Part shown: piece after piece, positions 15,610 to 25,703 of the stretch
How the letters are laid out: the number at the start of each line of letters is the position of its first letter
Position numbering within the stretch: position 1 is the stretch's first letter
Assembly (NCBI GenBank): GCA_965199585.1
Contig: CBDASI010000002.1
Coordinates: 992,001 to 1,056,000, forward strand
Direction: 5' to 3'
Origin: JAVVHH01 sp965199585
Lineage (GTDB): Bacteria > Pseudomonadota > Alphaproteobacteria > Acetobacterales > Acetobacteraceae
Length of the DNA: 64,000 nt
Made by a program: the position numbers and the translations under genes
The notes under the pieces: generated by a model
The model's database searches: none
Told to the model about the DNA's origin: nothing
What the model saw: only the letters and a program-made list of their open reading frames with translations

Positions 15610-17577
15610 TCACTGCGGCTCGGTGGCGGACTCGGCCGAGCGAGGCACCAAGGATAGACGCGGCGGCGCGATCGGCCGATCGACCGTGTCCACCGCGACC
15701 ACGATGTCGGCGGTTGTGTCATAATCGAGTTCCCCCAACTCGACAGCGACCGCCATGTCCGGCGCATCGTCGGGCTCGGCCTGCCCCTCCACCGCTTCGA
15801 CCGGCAGCATCGCGATCTCGGCGTCGGCTTCGGCCACCCCGCCCGCACGGGCCCGGGTCAGCACCTCGCGCGCACGCACGAGATCGACTTCGCCGGCGAG
15901 TCCGCGGGCGAGATAGCGGCCCAACATCAACGACGCCCGCAGATGACCCTTGGCCGCCGCCCTAGTGAACATGTCCTGTGACGCCGCCCGATCCTGCGGG
16001 ACATCGTGCCCGCCGCCCAACAACGCGCCGACGGCGAATTGCGCGCCAGCATGGTCGGTCGCCGCAGCCGCCTGGAACAGTTCCAACGCCCCCGCATGGT
16101 CGCGCGGACCGCCCCGGCCATGAACCATCATCTCGGCCAGGAACACCTGCGCTTCGATCATCCCGGCATCCGCCGCGCGCTGCATCCAGGCCCGCCCGGC
16201 CGACAAATCGGCCTCGACCCCCCGGCCCTCGCATAGCATCCGCCCATACCAATACTGCGCATTGACCACCCCGTCCGCAGCCCGGCGCAACCACAGCGCC
16301 GCCCCCGGCAGGTCACGCTCGCCGCCGACACCCTCGGCCAGACACACGCCGTAATTGAACGCCGCCACCAGATCCCCGCTCGAAGCGGCATCGTAGAACC
16401 AGTCGCGCGCCTTGCCGCCATCCTCGGCCGGCTCGGCACCGCCGGACAGGATCAGGTTGCCCAGATCCGCCCGCGCCGCCCGGTTGCCGCTCTCGCCCGA
16501 GATGCGCAGCCAATAGGCGGCCTTCTCCTGGTCCCTCGGCACACCCATGCCGGTCATGTACAGCGTCGCCAGCGCGCGCGCCGCCACCGCATGCCCGCCC
16601 TCGGCCGAGCGCAGGTACCAGTCCGCGGCCTCGACGAAATTGGGCGGCATCTCGCCGCCGCGTGCGTAGAGGTCGCCCAGCAGCGCGGAGGCCTCCGGGT
16701 CGCCCGCCAGTGCCGCCCGCCGCAACCAGGTTTCCCCGGTGACGGCGTTGCGGTCCACCGCGCGGCCCTCCATCAGCGCCAGTCCGTAGCGCGCCTGCGC
16801 CGGCCGCAGCCCCTTGGCCGCCGCTTGCTTGTAGAGGTCCACCGCCTTGACCGAGTCGCGCTCGACCCCGGTCCCGACATCGGTCATCACCCCCAACAGG
16901 TAGAGGCCGAGCGGCAGGTCGGCCTCGGCGGCGCGCTTGATCTGTGCCGCCGCCCGCGTCCCGTCGCCCACCGCCGTCCGCAACAAGGCGAGCCCGTAGC
17001 CGAGGGCACCCTGCGGACATCCGGCATCGGCCGATTTGCGGAACCACTCGTCCGCCGCCGCCTGATCGCGCATCGGATCCGGCCCGGCGCTCAGGATGTA
17101 GCCTACCAAGGCCTGCGCATCGCCGGACCCGGCCATCGCGGCCTTCATCCCCCAATGCAGCGCTTTCCGGTAATCCGGCTCGTGTCCCGCGCCGTCGCTG
17201 AACAGCCCGGCCCCCACTCCACCCTCGTCGGCCTGACCGGCCCCGGAGAGATAAACCGCTGCCAGCAACGCCTGTGCGTCCACCCGGTCGGCGTGCGCCG
17301 CTTTCTCGAGCCAGATCGCAGCGGTCGCACGGCTGGCCGGGACGCCGGTTCCTTCCAGGTAGGCCTTGCCGAGATAGAACTGCGCTTCGGCGTCGCCACG
17401 GTTGGCCGCCTTGGCCACGGCATGGACGACGGCCGCGCCACGGCCCGCTTTCGTTTCCGCCAGCGCCACGTGAGTGCGCACGGCGGGCGAGAAGACGTGG
17501 ATCAGACGTCGGAGCAAACCTACCAACGAAACCTCGGCATGGGACGGCGGGATCGAAACAGCTCCCCTTATACTCAT
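15610..17577 (-). CDS. Sel1-repeat (TPR-like) protein
   Basis: This 655-residue protein is built mostly of tandem Sel1-like repeats of about 36 residues, recognisable from about residue 60 to 600 by units such as GDAEAQFYLGKAYLEGTGV, NAQYWYGRMLCEGRGVEAD and LRASLMLGRYLARGLAG. Such solenoids bind other proteins and often act in envelope, polysaccharide or stress signalling. The N-terminus (VGLLRRLIHVFSPAVRTHVALAE) is moderately hydrophobic but not a clear signal peptide. The last 60 residues are acidic and unstructured. It converges with the glycosyltransferase operon with only one base between stop codons, so function in that pathway is plausible but unproven. Confidence 0.8.
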   Translation of the reverse strand: MSIRGAVSIPPSHAEVSLVGLLRRLIHVFSPAVRTHVALAETKAGRGAAVVHAVAKAANRGDAEAQFYLGKAYLEGTGVPASRATAAIWLEKAAHADRVDAQALLAAVYLSGAGQADEGGVGAGLFSDGAGHEPDYRKALHWGMKAAMAGSGDAQALVGYILSAGPDPMRDQAAADEWFRKSADAGCPQGALGYGLALLRTAVGDGTRAAAQIKRAAEADLPLGLYLLGVMTDVGTGVERDSVKAVDLYKQAAAKGLRPAQARYGLALMEGRAVDRNAVTGETWLRRAALAGDPEASALLGDLYARGGEMPPNFVEAADWYLRSAEGGHAVAARALATLYMTGMGVPRDQEKAAYWLRISGESGNRAARADLGNLILSGGAEPAEDGGKARDWFYDAASSGDLVAAFNYGVCLAEGVGGERDLPGAALWLRRAADGVVNAQYWYGRMLCEGRGVEADLSAGRAWMQRAADAGMIEAQVFLAEMMVHGRGGPRDHAGALELFQAAAATDHAGAQFAVGALLGGGHDVPQDRAASQDMFTRAAAKGHLRASLMLGRYLARGLAGEVDLVRAREVLTRARAGGVAEADAEIAMLPVEAVEGQAEPDDAPDMAVAVELGELDYDTTADIVVAVDTVDRPIAPPRLSLVPRSAESATEPQ

Positions 17578-17695
17578 GCGCCGACGGTTGAAACAAAGGG
17601 CGTCTCGATCCGTCGCGGCCAGAATTCCTATATTCCTTGCTGGATGCTTGCCCTAGTAAATGCACTACCATCACGCGTGCATGAACCTGGGTGCC

Positions 17696-18604
17696 ATGAC
17701 TGACGACATCCTACGTGCTTCCCCAGCAATCCGGCATGTCGGAGTCATCGGCCTCGGCAACATGGGCCTGCCGATGGCCACGGTGTTGGGCAAGGCCGGG
17801 TTCGCCGTGTCCGGCTTCGACCTCAACGCGGACCGGCTCGCTCTGGCCGCGCGGAGCGGCATCGTCCCCGTGACCGATCTCGCCACCTTGCTGCGCGACG
17901 TCGACGCGGTGGTCTCCTCGTTGCCGTTGGCGCGGGATGTCGAGGCGGTGTTGACCACGCCGGACGCCCTGTTGGCGCGGCGCGACCGCCGGGTCGTGGT
18001 GATCGACACGTCGACTGCCGATCCCACCACGAGCCGCCGCCTCGCCGCCCAGCTTGCCGAGGCCGGGCACGGCCATCTCGACGCGCCGGTCAGCGGCGGC
18101 CCATCCGGTGCGACCGACGGCGCCTTGACGTTCATGATTGGCGGCAGCGTGGCCGACGTCGCCGCGGCACGGCCGCTGCTCGACGCGATGGGCGCCAAGA
18201 TCGTCCATGTCGGGCCCAGCGGCGCCGGCAACGTCGCCAAGCTGATCAACAACATGCTCGTCGCCGCCCACATGCTCACCACCGGCGAGGCCATCCGCCT
18301 GGCCGAGGCCGCTGGCGTGGACGCGCAAGCCGCGCTCGACGTCGTCAATGCAGCGACCGGGCGCAGCGGCATCAGCGAGGTGCATTTCCCGCGCTGGATC
18401 ATGTCGAACCGCTTCGACAGCGGCTTCTCGGCTGGGCTGATGCGCAAGGATGTCGGCCTGGCCGCCGATCTCGCCAGCGAAACCGGCCTCAACCTGCCGC
18501 TCAGCCGCGAGGTCGCCCGCCTCTGGCTCGAGGATCGCACCACGGTCGCCGACACCGAGGATTTCACCCGCATGGCAGGTTATTGCCCGAAAGACCGCTC
18601 ATGA
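17696..18604 (+). CDS. NAD(P)-dependent beta-hydroxyacid dehydrogenase (HIBADH family)
   Basis: A 302-residue enzyme of the 3-hydroxyisobutyrate/tartronate-semialdehyde reductase family. A Rossmann motif GVIGLGNMGLPMA lies at about residues 16-28. The substrate motif DAPVSGGPSGA sits near 128, and the catalytic lysine is in GNVAKLINNML near 180. The ATG at 17696 places the Rossmann motif at the usual distance; an in-frame ATG 12 codons upstream is possible. The stop overlaps the start of the next gene (ATGA), so the two are translationally coupled. The substrate is a small beta-hydroxy acid, not further definable. Confidence 0.85.
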   Translation: MTDDILRASPAIRHVGVIGLGNMGLPMATVLGKAGFAVSGFDLNADRLALAARSGIVPVTDLATLLRDVDAVVSSLPLARDVEAVLTTPDALLARRDRRVVVIDTSTADPTTSRRLAAQLAEAGHGHLDAPVSGGPSGATDGALTFMIGGSVADVAAARPLLDAMGAKIVHVGPSGAGNVAKLINNMLVAAHMLTTGEAIRLAEAAGVDAQAALDVVNAATGRSGISEVHFPRWIMSNRFDSGFSAGLMRKDVGLAADLASETGLNLPLSREVARLWLEDRTTVADTEDFTRMAGYCPKDRS

Positions 18605-19005
18605 GCGACGACCTGTTGAAAACCGGCCTGACCATCCGCGGCGACGTCATCGGGCACGCGCGCTCCGAGGCCGCCATGGCCGGCGCCACCGACTTCGACC
18701 GGCCGTTCCAGGAACTCGCGCTGCGCTATTGCTGGGGCGAGATCTGGGGCCGACCCGGCCTGGACCGCCGTACCCGCAGCATCGTCAACCTCGCCATGCT
18801 CGCCGCCATGGCCAAGCCGAACGAGCTGCGCATCCACCTCCGCGGTGCGCTGACCAATGGCGTCACCAAGAAGGAGATCCAGGAGATCTTCCTGCAGGCG
18901 ACCGTCTATTGCGGCGTCCCCACCGCCGGTGAAGCCTTCAAGGTCGCGCGCGAAGTGTTCGAGGAGCCGGAGTTTGCCGCGCTCGGGGGCGAGCTCGAGG
19001 CCTAG
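18601..19005 (+). CDS. Carboxymuconolactone decarboxylase family protein (PcaC-like)
   Basis: A 134-residue all-alpha AhpD/CMD-fold protein. It matches gamma-carboxymuconolactone decarboxylase in length and in the blocks LRYCWGEIWGRPGLDRRTRS, IVNLAMLAAMAKPNELRIHL and EIQEIFLQATVYCGVPTAGE. It lacks the CxxC of AhpD peroxidase relatives, which favours a decarboxylase-like activity. The start at 18601 overlaps the upstream stop. PcaC acts in protocatechuate degradation, but no other pca genes are present, so the true substrate may be the acid made by the neighbouring dehydrogenase. Confidence 0.8.
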   Translation: MSDDLLKTGLTIRGDVIGHARSEAAMAGATDFDRPFQELALRYCWGEIWGRPGLDRRTRSIVNLAMLAAMAKPNELRIHLRGALTNGVTKKEIQEIFLQATVYCGVPTAGEAFKVAREVFEEPEFAALGGELEA

Positions 19006-19006
19006 C

Positions 19007-20932
19007 ATGTCGCTGTCCCGTCTCGTCTTCGGCCGCTCCCTCGCCAACAAGGAGGCGGAAGGCCGCAAGATCGGCGTGCTCGAGGGCCTGCCCGCCATGG
19101 GGCTCGACGGGCTCGGCTCCGCCGCCTACGGGCCGGAGGCCATGCTGACCGTGCTCGCGGTCACCGGGGCGGCCGGGCTGTCGGCGATCGGGCCGATCAC
19201 CTGGATCATCCTGATCCTGTTGGCGATCGTGTTCCTATCCTATTGGCAGACCATCGCGGCCTATCCAAGCAATGGCGGCGCCTACACGGTCGCGCGCGAG
19301 AACCTCGGCACCGATGCCGGATTGCTCGCCGCGGCGGCGCTGATGGTCGACTACATGCTCAACGTCGCCGTCGGCATCTCAGCCGGCGTGGGCGCGCTGA
19401 CCTCGGCCGCGCCCGCGCTGCATGCGTTCACCTTGCCGCTGTGCCTCGCCATCCTCGCCGGCGTCACGCTGGTCAATCTGCGCGGCACGCGGGAGAGTGG
19501 GCTCGCCTTCGCCGGCCCGACCTACGTGTTCATCGTCAGCCTGGCCGTCGTGCTCGCCACCGGCGCCTACACGGCGTTCACGGCCGGCGGTCATCCCGCC
19601 GCAGTGATCGCACCGCCGGCCCTGGCGGCGGCCGAACCGGTCTCGCTCTGGCTGCTGCTGCGCGCGTTCGCCGCCGGTTGCACGGCGATGACCGGTGTCG
19701 AGGCGGTCAGCAACGGCGTCAGCGCCTTCCGTGGGCCTCGCGTTCGTCACGCCCATCGCACGCTCGCCGCCATCGTGGTCGTGCTCGGCCTGCTGTTGCT
19801 CGGCATCGCCTACACCGCGCGGGCCTACGGCATCTCCGCGATGGACGAGACGGCGGATGGCTACCGCAGCGTGCTCTCGCAGATCATCGAAGCCGTGTTC
19901 GGCCGCGGCTGGATCTACGACGTCACCATCGCGGCGGTGCTCGCCGTGCTGTGCCTGTCGGCCAACACCAGCTTCGTCGGCTTCCCGCGCCTGTGCCGCC
20001 AGGTCGCCAGCGACGGCTACCTGCCCAAGGCCTTCGCCGTCCCGGGCCGCCGCCTGGTCTACACGGCGGGCATCCTGTTCCTCGCCGCCGGCGCCGGGCT
20101 GCTGCTGGCGGCGTTCGGTGGTATCACCGACCGGCTGATCCCGCTGTTTGCGGTCGGCGCCTTTCTTTCCTTCACCATGAGCCAGGCCGGCATGGCCATG
20201 CACTGGCTGCGCGCCGCAAAGCGCGACACGGTCCGCTTGGCCATCAACGGCACCGGCGCGCTGGCCACCCTGGCGGCGCTCGCCATCATCCTGATCGCGA
20301 AGTTCCCCGAGGGCGCCTGGCTCACCATCGTCATCATCCCGGCTGCCCTGGTCCTGCTCCGCATCGTGCATCGCTACTACGCCGATCTCGACCGGCAACT
20401 GCTGCAGCCCGTCCAGCGCCGCCTCGATCTCAGCGTGCATGCACCGCCGCTGATCGTGATCCCCCTCGGCCGCTGGGACCGGGTCAGCCAGAACGCCCTG
20501 ACCTACGCGCTGCGCCTGTCGCCGGACATCGTGGCGTTGCACTGCACCGAGCTGTCCGGCCCCGACGCCGACGAGGTCGCCGCCCGGGTTCGCACCGACT
20601 GGCAGCGCGACGTCGAGGCACCCGCCCATGATGCCGGCCTTGCCCCGCCGCGCCTGGTGGTCGAACCGTCGCCTTATCGCAGCGTGCTGGCGCCTTTGCT
20701 GCGTCTGATCACCGCCTTGCGCGCCGATCGACCCGACCGCAGCATCGCCGTGGTCATCCCACTGCTGATCGAGGCGCGCTGGTGGGAGGTGCTGCTGCAC
20801 ACGCATCACGAGCGCCGGCTGCGCACCGCGTTGCTGCGTCATGGCGGGGCGGACATCGCCGTCATCGGAGTACCCTGGCAGCTGCAACCGGCCGAGCCTG
20901 CCCGGGGCATTGCGGAAGAGGAACAGGACTAA
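19007..20932 (+). CDS. APC-superfamily permease, KimA-like
   Basis: A 641-residue membrane protein with about 12 hydrophobic helices in residues 25-465, followed by a soluble cytoplasmic tail of about 175 residues. The beginning (LEGLPAMGLDGLGSAAYG, then AAYPSNGGAYTVARENLG, LMVDYMLNVAVGISAGVGAL and TLVNLRGTRES) resembles the KimA/YdaO group of APC transporters, which import potassium, more than ordinary amino-acid permeases. The ATG follows the preceding stop by one base. The gene may share a transcript with the two enzymes upstream. Potassium specificity is inferred from resemblance only. Confidence 0.75.
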   Translation: MSLSRLVFGRSLANKEAEGRKIGVLEGLPAMGLDGLGSAAYGPEAMLTVLAVTGAAGLSAIGPITWIILILLAIVFLSYWQTIAAYPSNGGAYTVARENLGTDAGLLAAAALMVDYMLNVAVGISAGVGALTSAAPALHAFTLPLCLAILAGVTLVNLRGTRESGLAFAGPTYVFIVSLAVVLATGAYTAFTAGGHPAAVIAPPALAAAEPVSLWLLLRAFAAGCTAMTGVEAVSNGVSAFRGPRVRHAHRTLAAIVVVLGLLLLGIAYTARAYGISAMDETADGYRSVLSQIIEAVFGRGWIYDVTIAAVLAVLCLSANTSFVGFPRLCRQVASDGYLPKAFAVPGRRLVYTAGILFLAAGAGLLLAAFGGITDRLIPLFAVGAFLSFTMSQAGMAMHWLRAAKRDTVRLAINGTGALATLAALAIILIAKFPEGAWLTIVIIPAALVLLRIVHRYYADLDRQLLQPVQRRLDLSVHAPPLIVIPLGRWDRVSQNALTYALRLSPDIVALHCTELSGPDADEVAARVRTDWQRDVEAPAHDAGLAPPRLVVEPSPYRSVLAPLLRLITALRADRPDRSIAVVIPLLIEARWWEVLLHTHHERRLRTALLRHGGADIAVIGVPWQLQPAEPARGIAEEEQD

Positions 20933-21012
20933 CCGCCGCTGGTAGCAGCTCTGAAGCTGCGTTACGGTCGAGCTAATCGGCTAAACGCCGCACGACGGGG
21001 AGGAGACCACAT

Positions 21013-21835
21013 GTGCCATTCGGACAATCGGCCGACTTGATCGAAGCGACGCGCGAGCCGGCCCAGGCGGTCGCGCCTCTGCTAGAGATCGACGCCGTTG
21101 CCGTGCGGTTTGGCGGCATCCGCGCGCTGCAGGGCGTGTCGTTTACCGTCGGCGCCGGCCAGATCTGCGGCCTGATCGGGCCTAACGGTTCCGGCAAGAC
21201 AACGATGTTCAACTGCATCAGCGGCATCTACCGACCCGGCGAGGGCGAAGTGCGGCTGTCCGGCCAGTCGCTCCGCGGCGTGGCCAAGCACACCATCGTC
21301 GACCGCGGCATCGGCCGCACCTTCCAAAACGTGGCGCTGTTCCGCTCCATGACCGTGCGCGACAACATGCTGGCCGGCGCGCATCACCTCGGCCGCTCCG
21401 GCTTCATCGCCAACGCGCTGCGCCTGCCCCGCGCACGACGTGAGGACACCGCCGCGCACGAGCATCTGGAGCAGCTGCTGGATTTCCTCGAGCTGCGCAC
21501 CGTCGCCGACATCGCCGTCTCCGCGCTGCCGTTCGGCACTCAAAAGCGCGTCGAGATGGCGCGCGCGCTGATCGGGCGGCCCAAATTGCTGCTGCTCGAC
21601 GAGCCCGCCTGCGGCCTCAACCACGCCGAGGTCGACGATCTCGCCGGCCTCATCCGCCACGTGCGCGACCGGCTCGAGATCAGCGTGCTGCTGGTCGAGC
21701 ATCACATGAGCCTGGTCATGCGCGTGTCCGACAAGGTCGTGGCGCTCGAACTGGGCCGCAAGATCGCCGACGGGCTGCCCGCCGAAGTGCAGAACGATCC
21801 CGAGGTCATCCGGGCCTACCTGGGCGAGCCCGTGC

Positions 21836-21849
<14 letters not shown>
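21013..21849 (+). CDS. livG: Branched-chain amino acid type ABC transporter, ATPase LivG
   Basis: A 278-residue ATPase of a HAAT-family importer. Walker A is GPNGSGKTT (about residues 56-64). LFRSMTVRDNMLAGAHHL is typical of LivG, the signature region is degenerate as usual in this subunit (SALPFGTQKRVEMAR), and Walker B is LLLLDEPACGLN. The start is GTG 21013 behind a strong GGGAGGAG ribosome site; the ATG two bases earlier is out of frame. Its last 14 bases overlap livF. It powers uptake of the ligand bound by the protein encoded at 24471-25685. Confidence 0.9.
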
Positions 21850-22543
<694 letters not shown>

Positions 22544-22555
22544 ATGCGCAACGAC

Positions 22556-22579
22556 CGTAGGGTGGGCTTCGGCCCACCA
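22556..22579. repeat. REP-like hairpin with TTCG loop, copy 1
   Basis: GGTGGGC (22561-22567) and GCCCACC (22572-22578) enclose the tetraloop TTCG, preceded by CGTA. The same core, CGTAGGGTGGGCTTC, recurs at 53596-53610 downstream of an unrelated gene. It sits 14 bases past the livF stop and before livH. Two copies in 64 kb with the same flanking CGTA suggest a dispersed extragenic palindrome rather than a local terminator; no T-tract follows. Confidence 0.6.
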
Positions 22580-22649
22580 GGCACATCGACCCAATACGCC
22601 GGCGCAAGATGGTGGGCGCAAGCCCGTCTTACGAAGTTTGCCGGCTGAC

Positions 22650-23519
22650 ATGGACGGCTTCCTCCACCAGCTCTTGGCCGGCATCGCCTCGGGCGGCATC
22701 TACGCCAGCGTCGCGCTCGCGCTGGTGATGATCTTCCAGGCCACGCATCACGTGAACTTCGCCCAGGGCGAGATGGCGATGTTCTCCACTTACATTGCTT
22801 TGGCGCTGATCCAGGCCGGGCTGCCCTACTGGGTAGCGTTCGCGCTCACGGTGGCGATCTCGTTCGCCATCGGCGCCATCATCCAGCGCGTGCTACTGAC
22901 GCCGCTCGCCGGATCGCCGGTGCTCGCCAGCGTCGGCGTGTTCATTGGGCTGCTGCTGATCTTCAACAGCGCCGCCGGTTGGCTGTTCGGCTACACCATC
23001 AAGCAATTCCCCTCGCCCTTCGACGGCCCGCCGATCCTGGGCGGCTTCATCACGCCGCACGATCTTGGCGCCTTTGGCGTCACGCTGGTGGTGCTGCTCG
23101 CGGTGTGGGCGTTCTTCCGCTTTACCAAGCTCGGCTTGGCCATGCGCGCCGCCGCCTACAACCCGGCCTCCGCCCGCCTCATGGGCATCCGCGTCGGCGC
23201 CATGCTCGCGCTCGGCTGGGGCCTGGCCGCCTCGATCGGCGCCATCGCCGGCATGATGATCGCCCCTGTGGTGTTCCTCGATCCCAACATGATGTCCGGC
23301 GTGCTGCTCTACGCCTTCGCCGGGGCGCTGCTCGGCGGCATCGCCAACCCGCTCGGCGCCGTCGCCGGCGGGTTCGCCATCGGCATCATCGAAAACCTCG
23401 CCGGCACCTACCTCGTCGGCAACGAGCTGAAGCTCACCCTCGCGCTGCTCATCATCGTCGGCGTGTTGATGGTCCGCCCCGCCGGAATCTTCGGCCGTAC
23501 GATCGTGAGCCGCGTCTGA
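22650..23519 (+). CDS. livH: Branched-chain amino acid type ABC transporter, permease LivH
   Basis: A 289-residue inner-membrane permease with about eight hydrophobic helices. The start MDGFLHQLLAGIASGGIYAS and the segment VALALVMIFQATHHVNFAQG are diagnostic of LivH, as is the cytoplasmic loop MRAAAYNPASARLMGIRV that contacts the ATPase. I use ATG 22650; a TTG four codons upstream is less likely. The stop codon overlaps the ATG of livM by one base. Confidence 0.9.
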   Translation: MDGFLHQLLAGIASGGIYASVALALVMIFQATHHVNFAQGEMAMFSTYIALALIQAGLPYWVAFALTVAISFAIGAIIQRVLLTPLAGSPVLASVGVFIGLLLIFNSAAGWLFGYTIKQFPSPFDGPPILGGFITPHDLGAFGVTLVVLLAVWAFFRFTKLGLAMRAAAYNPASARLMGIRVGAMLALGWGLAASIGAIAGMMIAPVVFLDPNMMSGVLLYAFAGALLGGIANPLGAVAGGFAIGIIENLAGTYLVGNELKLTLALLIIVGVLMVRPAGIFGRTIVSRV

Positions 23520-24457
23520 TGCGGGACATCGTCCTCGGCCTGGTCGTGCTCGTGATCGCCGCCGGGCTCGCTTTCGTGGTCAGCGACTACCGGCTGTTCC
23601 AGCTCACTACGCTGACCATCTACGCCGTCGCCATCCTCGGCCTCGCCCTGGTCACCGGCTATAACGGCCAGATCTCGCTGGGCCATGGCGCCTTCTACGC
23701 CGTCGGCGCCTACGTCACCGCCATCCTGACCTCGATGTACGACGTGCCGTATTGGGCCACGCTGCCGGTCGCGGCGATCGTCTGCGCCGGCATCGGCTTC
23801 CTGGTCGGCCTGCCCGCGCTCCGCCTCGGCGGGCTCTATCTCGCGCTGACCACCTTCGCGCTGGCCGTCGCCACGCCGCAGCTGCTCAAGCACAAGGCGC
23901 TGGAGCACTGGACCGGCGGCGTGCAAGGCATCGTGGTCGACAAGCCGGACCCGCCATTCGGTCTGCCGATCAATGCGGATCAGTGGGTCTACCTGTTCAG
24001 CCTGGCCGTCGCCGCGGTGCTATTCGGGCTGGCGGCCAACCTGGTGCGCGGCCGCATCGGCCGGGCCATGCGCGCCGTCCGCGACAACGCGCTGGCCGCC
24101 GAAGCCACCGGCATCGACGTGGCGCAGTTCAAGACGCGGACCTTCGCCGTCAGCGCGATGATCACGGGGGTGGCGGGCTCGCTGAGCGCGATCGTGGTCG
24201 GCTTCGTCTCGCCGGACAGCTTCACCGTGTTCCTGTCCATCACGCTGTTCACCGGGCTGGTGGTCGGCGGGGCCGCCACCATTGCCGGGCCGGTGTTCGG
24301 CGCGGTGTTCATCACGTTCCTGCCCAACGTCGCCGAGCAGGTCTCCAAGGCCGCGCCCGGCGTAATCTACGGCGTCGTGCTGATCGCGTTCATGTTCCTG
24401 CTGCCGGCTGGCGTTGCGGGCGGTCTGGGCCGGGCGTTGCGTTCAATCAACAAATAA
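23519..24457 (+). CDS. livM: Branched-chain amino acid type ABC transporter, permease LivM
   Basis: A 312-residue second permease with about eight to nine helices. Family marks are ALVTGYNGQISLGHGAFYAVG near residue 40, GLPALRLGGLYLALTTFALA near 100, and the EAA-like loop MRAVRDNALAAEATGIDV near 185. The ATG at 23519 shares its A with the last base of the livH stop, so translation is coupled. An open frame extends far upstream inside livH but is not protein-like there. Confidence 0.9.
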   Translation: MRDIVLGLVVLVIAAGLAFVVSDYRLFQLTTLTIYAVAILGLALVTGYNGQISLGHGAFYAVGAYVTAILTSMYDVPYWATLPVAAIVCAGIGFLVGLPALRLGGLYLALTTFALAVATPQLLKHKALEHWTGGVQGIVVDKPDPPFGLPINADQWVYLFSLAVAAVLFGLAANLVRGRIGRAMRAVRDNALAAEATGIDVAQFKTRTFAVSAMITGVAGSLSAIVVGFVSPDSFTVFLSITLFTGLVVGGAATIAGPVFGAVFITFLPNVAEQVSKAAPGVIYGVVLIAFMFLLPAGVAGGLGRALRSINK

Positions 24458-24470
24458 CAGGAGGACACCC

Positions 24471-25685
24471 ATGTTCCGCCGCACCCTACTGACCACCGCG
24501 GGCGCCGCCCTCGCCACCCCCGCCGTTTTTCGCCGTGCCTGGGCCGCGGACTCGCCGGGCGTGACGGCGACCGAGATCAAGATCGGCAACACCGACCCTT
24601 ATAGCGGCCCGGCCTCCGCCTACGGCGCCATCGGCCGCGGCTTGACCGCCTTCTTCACGCGCCTGAACGAGAACGGCGGCATCGAGGGCCGCAAAATCAA
24701 CTTCATCAGCTACGACGACGGCTACTCCCCGCCCAAGACCGTCGAGCAGACCCGGCGCCTGGTCGAGCAGGACGGTGTCGCCTTCACGCTCAACGCCCTC
24801 GGCACCCCGACGCAGTCGGCCGTGCAGCGTTACATGAACCAGAAGAAGGTGCCGCAGATCTTCGTCTCGAGCGGCGCCGACAAATGGTCCAACACCAAGG
24901 AGTTCCCCTGGACCATCGGTTGGCAGCCCAGCTACCGAACGTCGGGCCAAATCTTCGCCAAGTACATCCAGGCCAACAAGCCGGACGGCAAAATCGCCGT
25001 GCTGTTCCAGAACGACGATTTCGGCAAGGACTACCTACTCGGCCTCAAGGACGTGCTAGGCGACAAATTCGCCAAGATGGTCGTCATCCAATCGAGCTAC
25101 GAGGTCACTGACCCGACCATCGACAGCCAGGCCGTCGCCATGAAGTCGTCCGGCGCCGACGTGCTGGTCTCTGCCGCGACGCCGAAATTCGCCGCCCAGA
25201 TCATCCGCAAGATCTACGACCTCGACTGGCACCCGATGCACCTGATCACCGACGTGTCCATCTCCGTCGGCTCCGTCATCAACCCGGCCGGCCCAGAGCG
25301 CGCCACCGGCCTGATCGCCGCCTCCTACCTTAAGGACAACGCCGATCCGCAATGGGCCGATGATCCCGGCATGAACGAGTGGCGCGGCTTCATGAAGAAA
25401 TACCTGCCGGACGGCGAGCTGGCGGACTCCAACTTTCCCTACGCCTACGGTGTGGCGACCTCGTGCATGCAGCTGCTCAAGCAGTGCGGCTCGGATTTCT
25501 CGCGCGAGAACATCATGGCGCAGGTCAAGAACCTGGCCACGCATCAGCCACCGACGCTCATCCCCGGCTGCGTCGTCGGCACCAGCGCGTCCAACTCGCA
25601 CCCGATCCGGCACCTGCACATGCAACGCTGGAACGGCACGCGGTGGGAGCTGTTCGGCGACATCATCGAGGGCGCCGGCACCTGA
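24471..25685 (+). CDS. livK: Branched-chain amino acid type ABC transporter, binding protein LivK-like
   Basis: A 404-residue periplasmic binding protein of the type 1 (Leu/Ile/Val) fold, last gene of the operon. The signal peptide contains RR (MFRRTLLTTAGAALATPAVF ... AWA), which could be Tat or Sec. Mature features are IKIGNTDPYSGPASAYGAIG, the EQTRRLVEQDGVAFTLNALG strand, and IAVLFQNDDFGKDYLLGLKD at the hinge. The ATG at 24471 follows AGGAGG. The substrate could be amino acids, amides or aromatic acids; this family is broad. Confidence 0.88.
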   Translation: MFRRTLLTTAGAALATPAVFRRAWAADSPGVTATEIKIGNTDPYSGPASAYGAIGRGLTAFFTRLNENGGIEGRKINFISYDDGYSPPKTVEQTRRLVEQDGVAFTLNALGTPTQSAVQRYMNQKKVPQIFVSSGADKWSNTKEFPWTIGWQPSYRTSGQIFAKYIQANKPDGKIAVLFQNDDFGKDYLLGLKDVLGDKFAKMVVIQSSYEVTDPTIDSQAVAMKSSGADVLVSAATPKFAAQIIRKIYDLDWHPMHLITDVSISVGSVINPAGPERATGLIAASYLKDNADPQWADDPGMNEWRGFMKKYLPDGELADSNFPYAYGVATSCMQLLKQCGSDFSRENIMAQVKNLATHQPPTLIPGCVVGTSASNSHPIRHLHMQRWNGTRWELFGDIIEGAGT

Positions 25686-25703
25686 TCTAGGGTGCCTTTC
25701 CGG

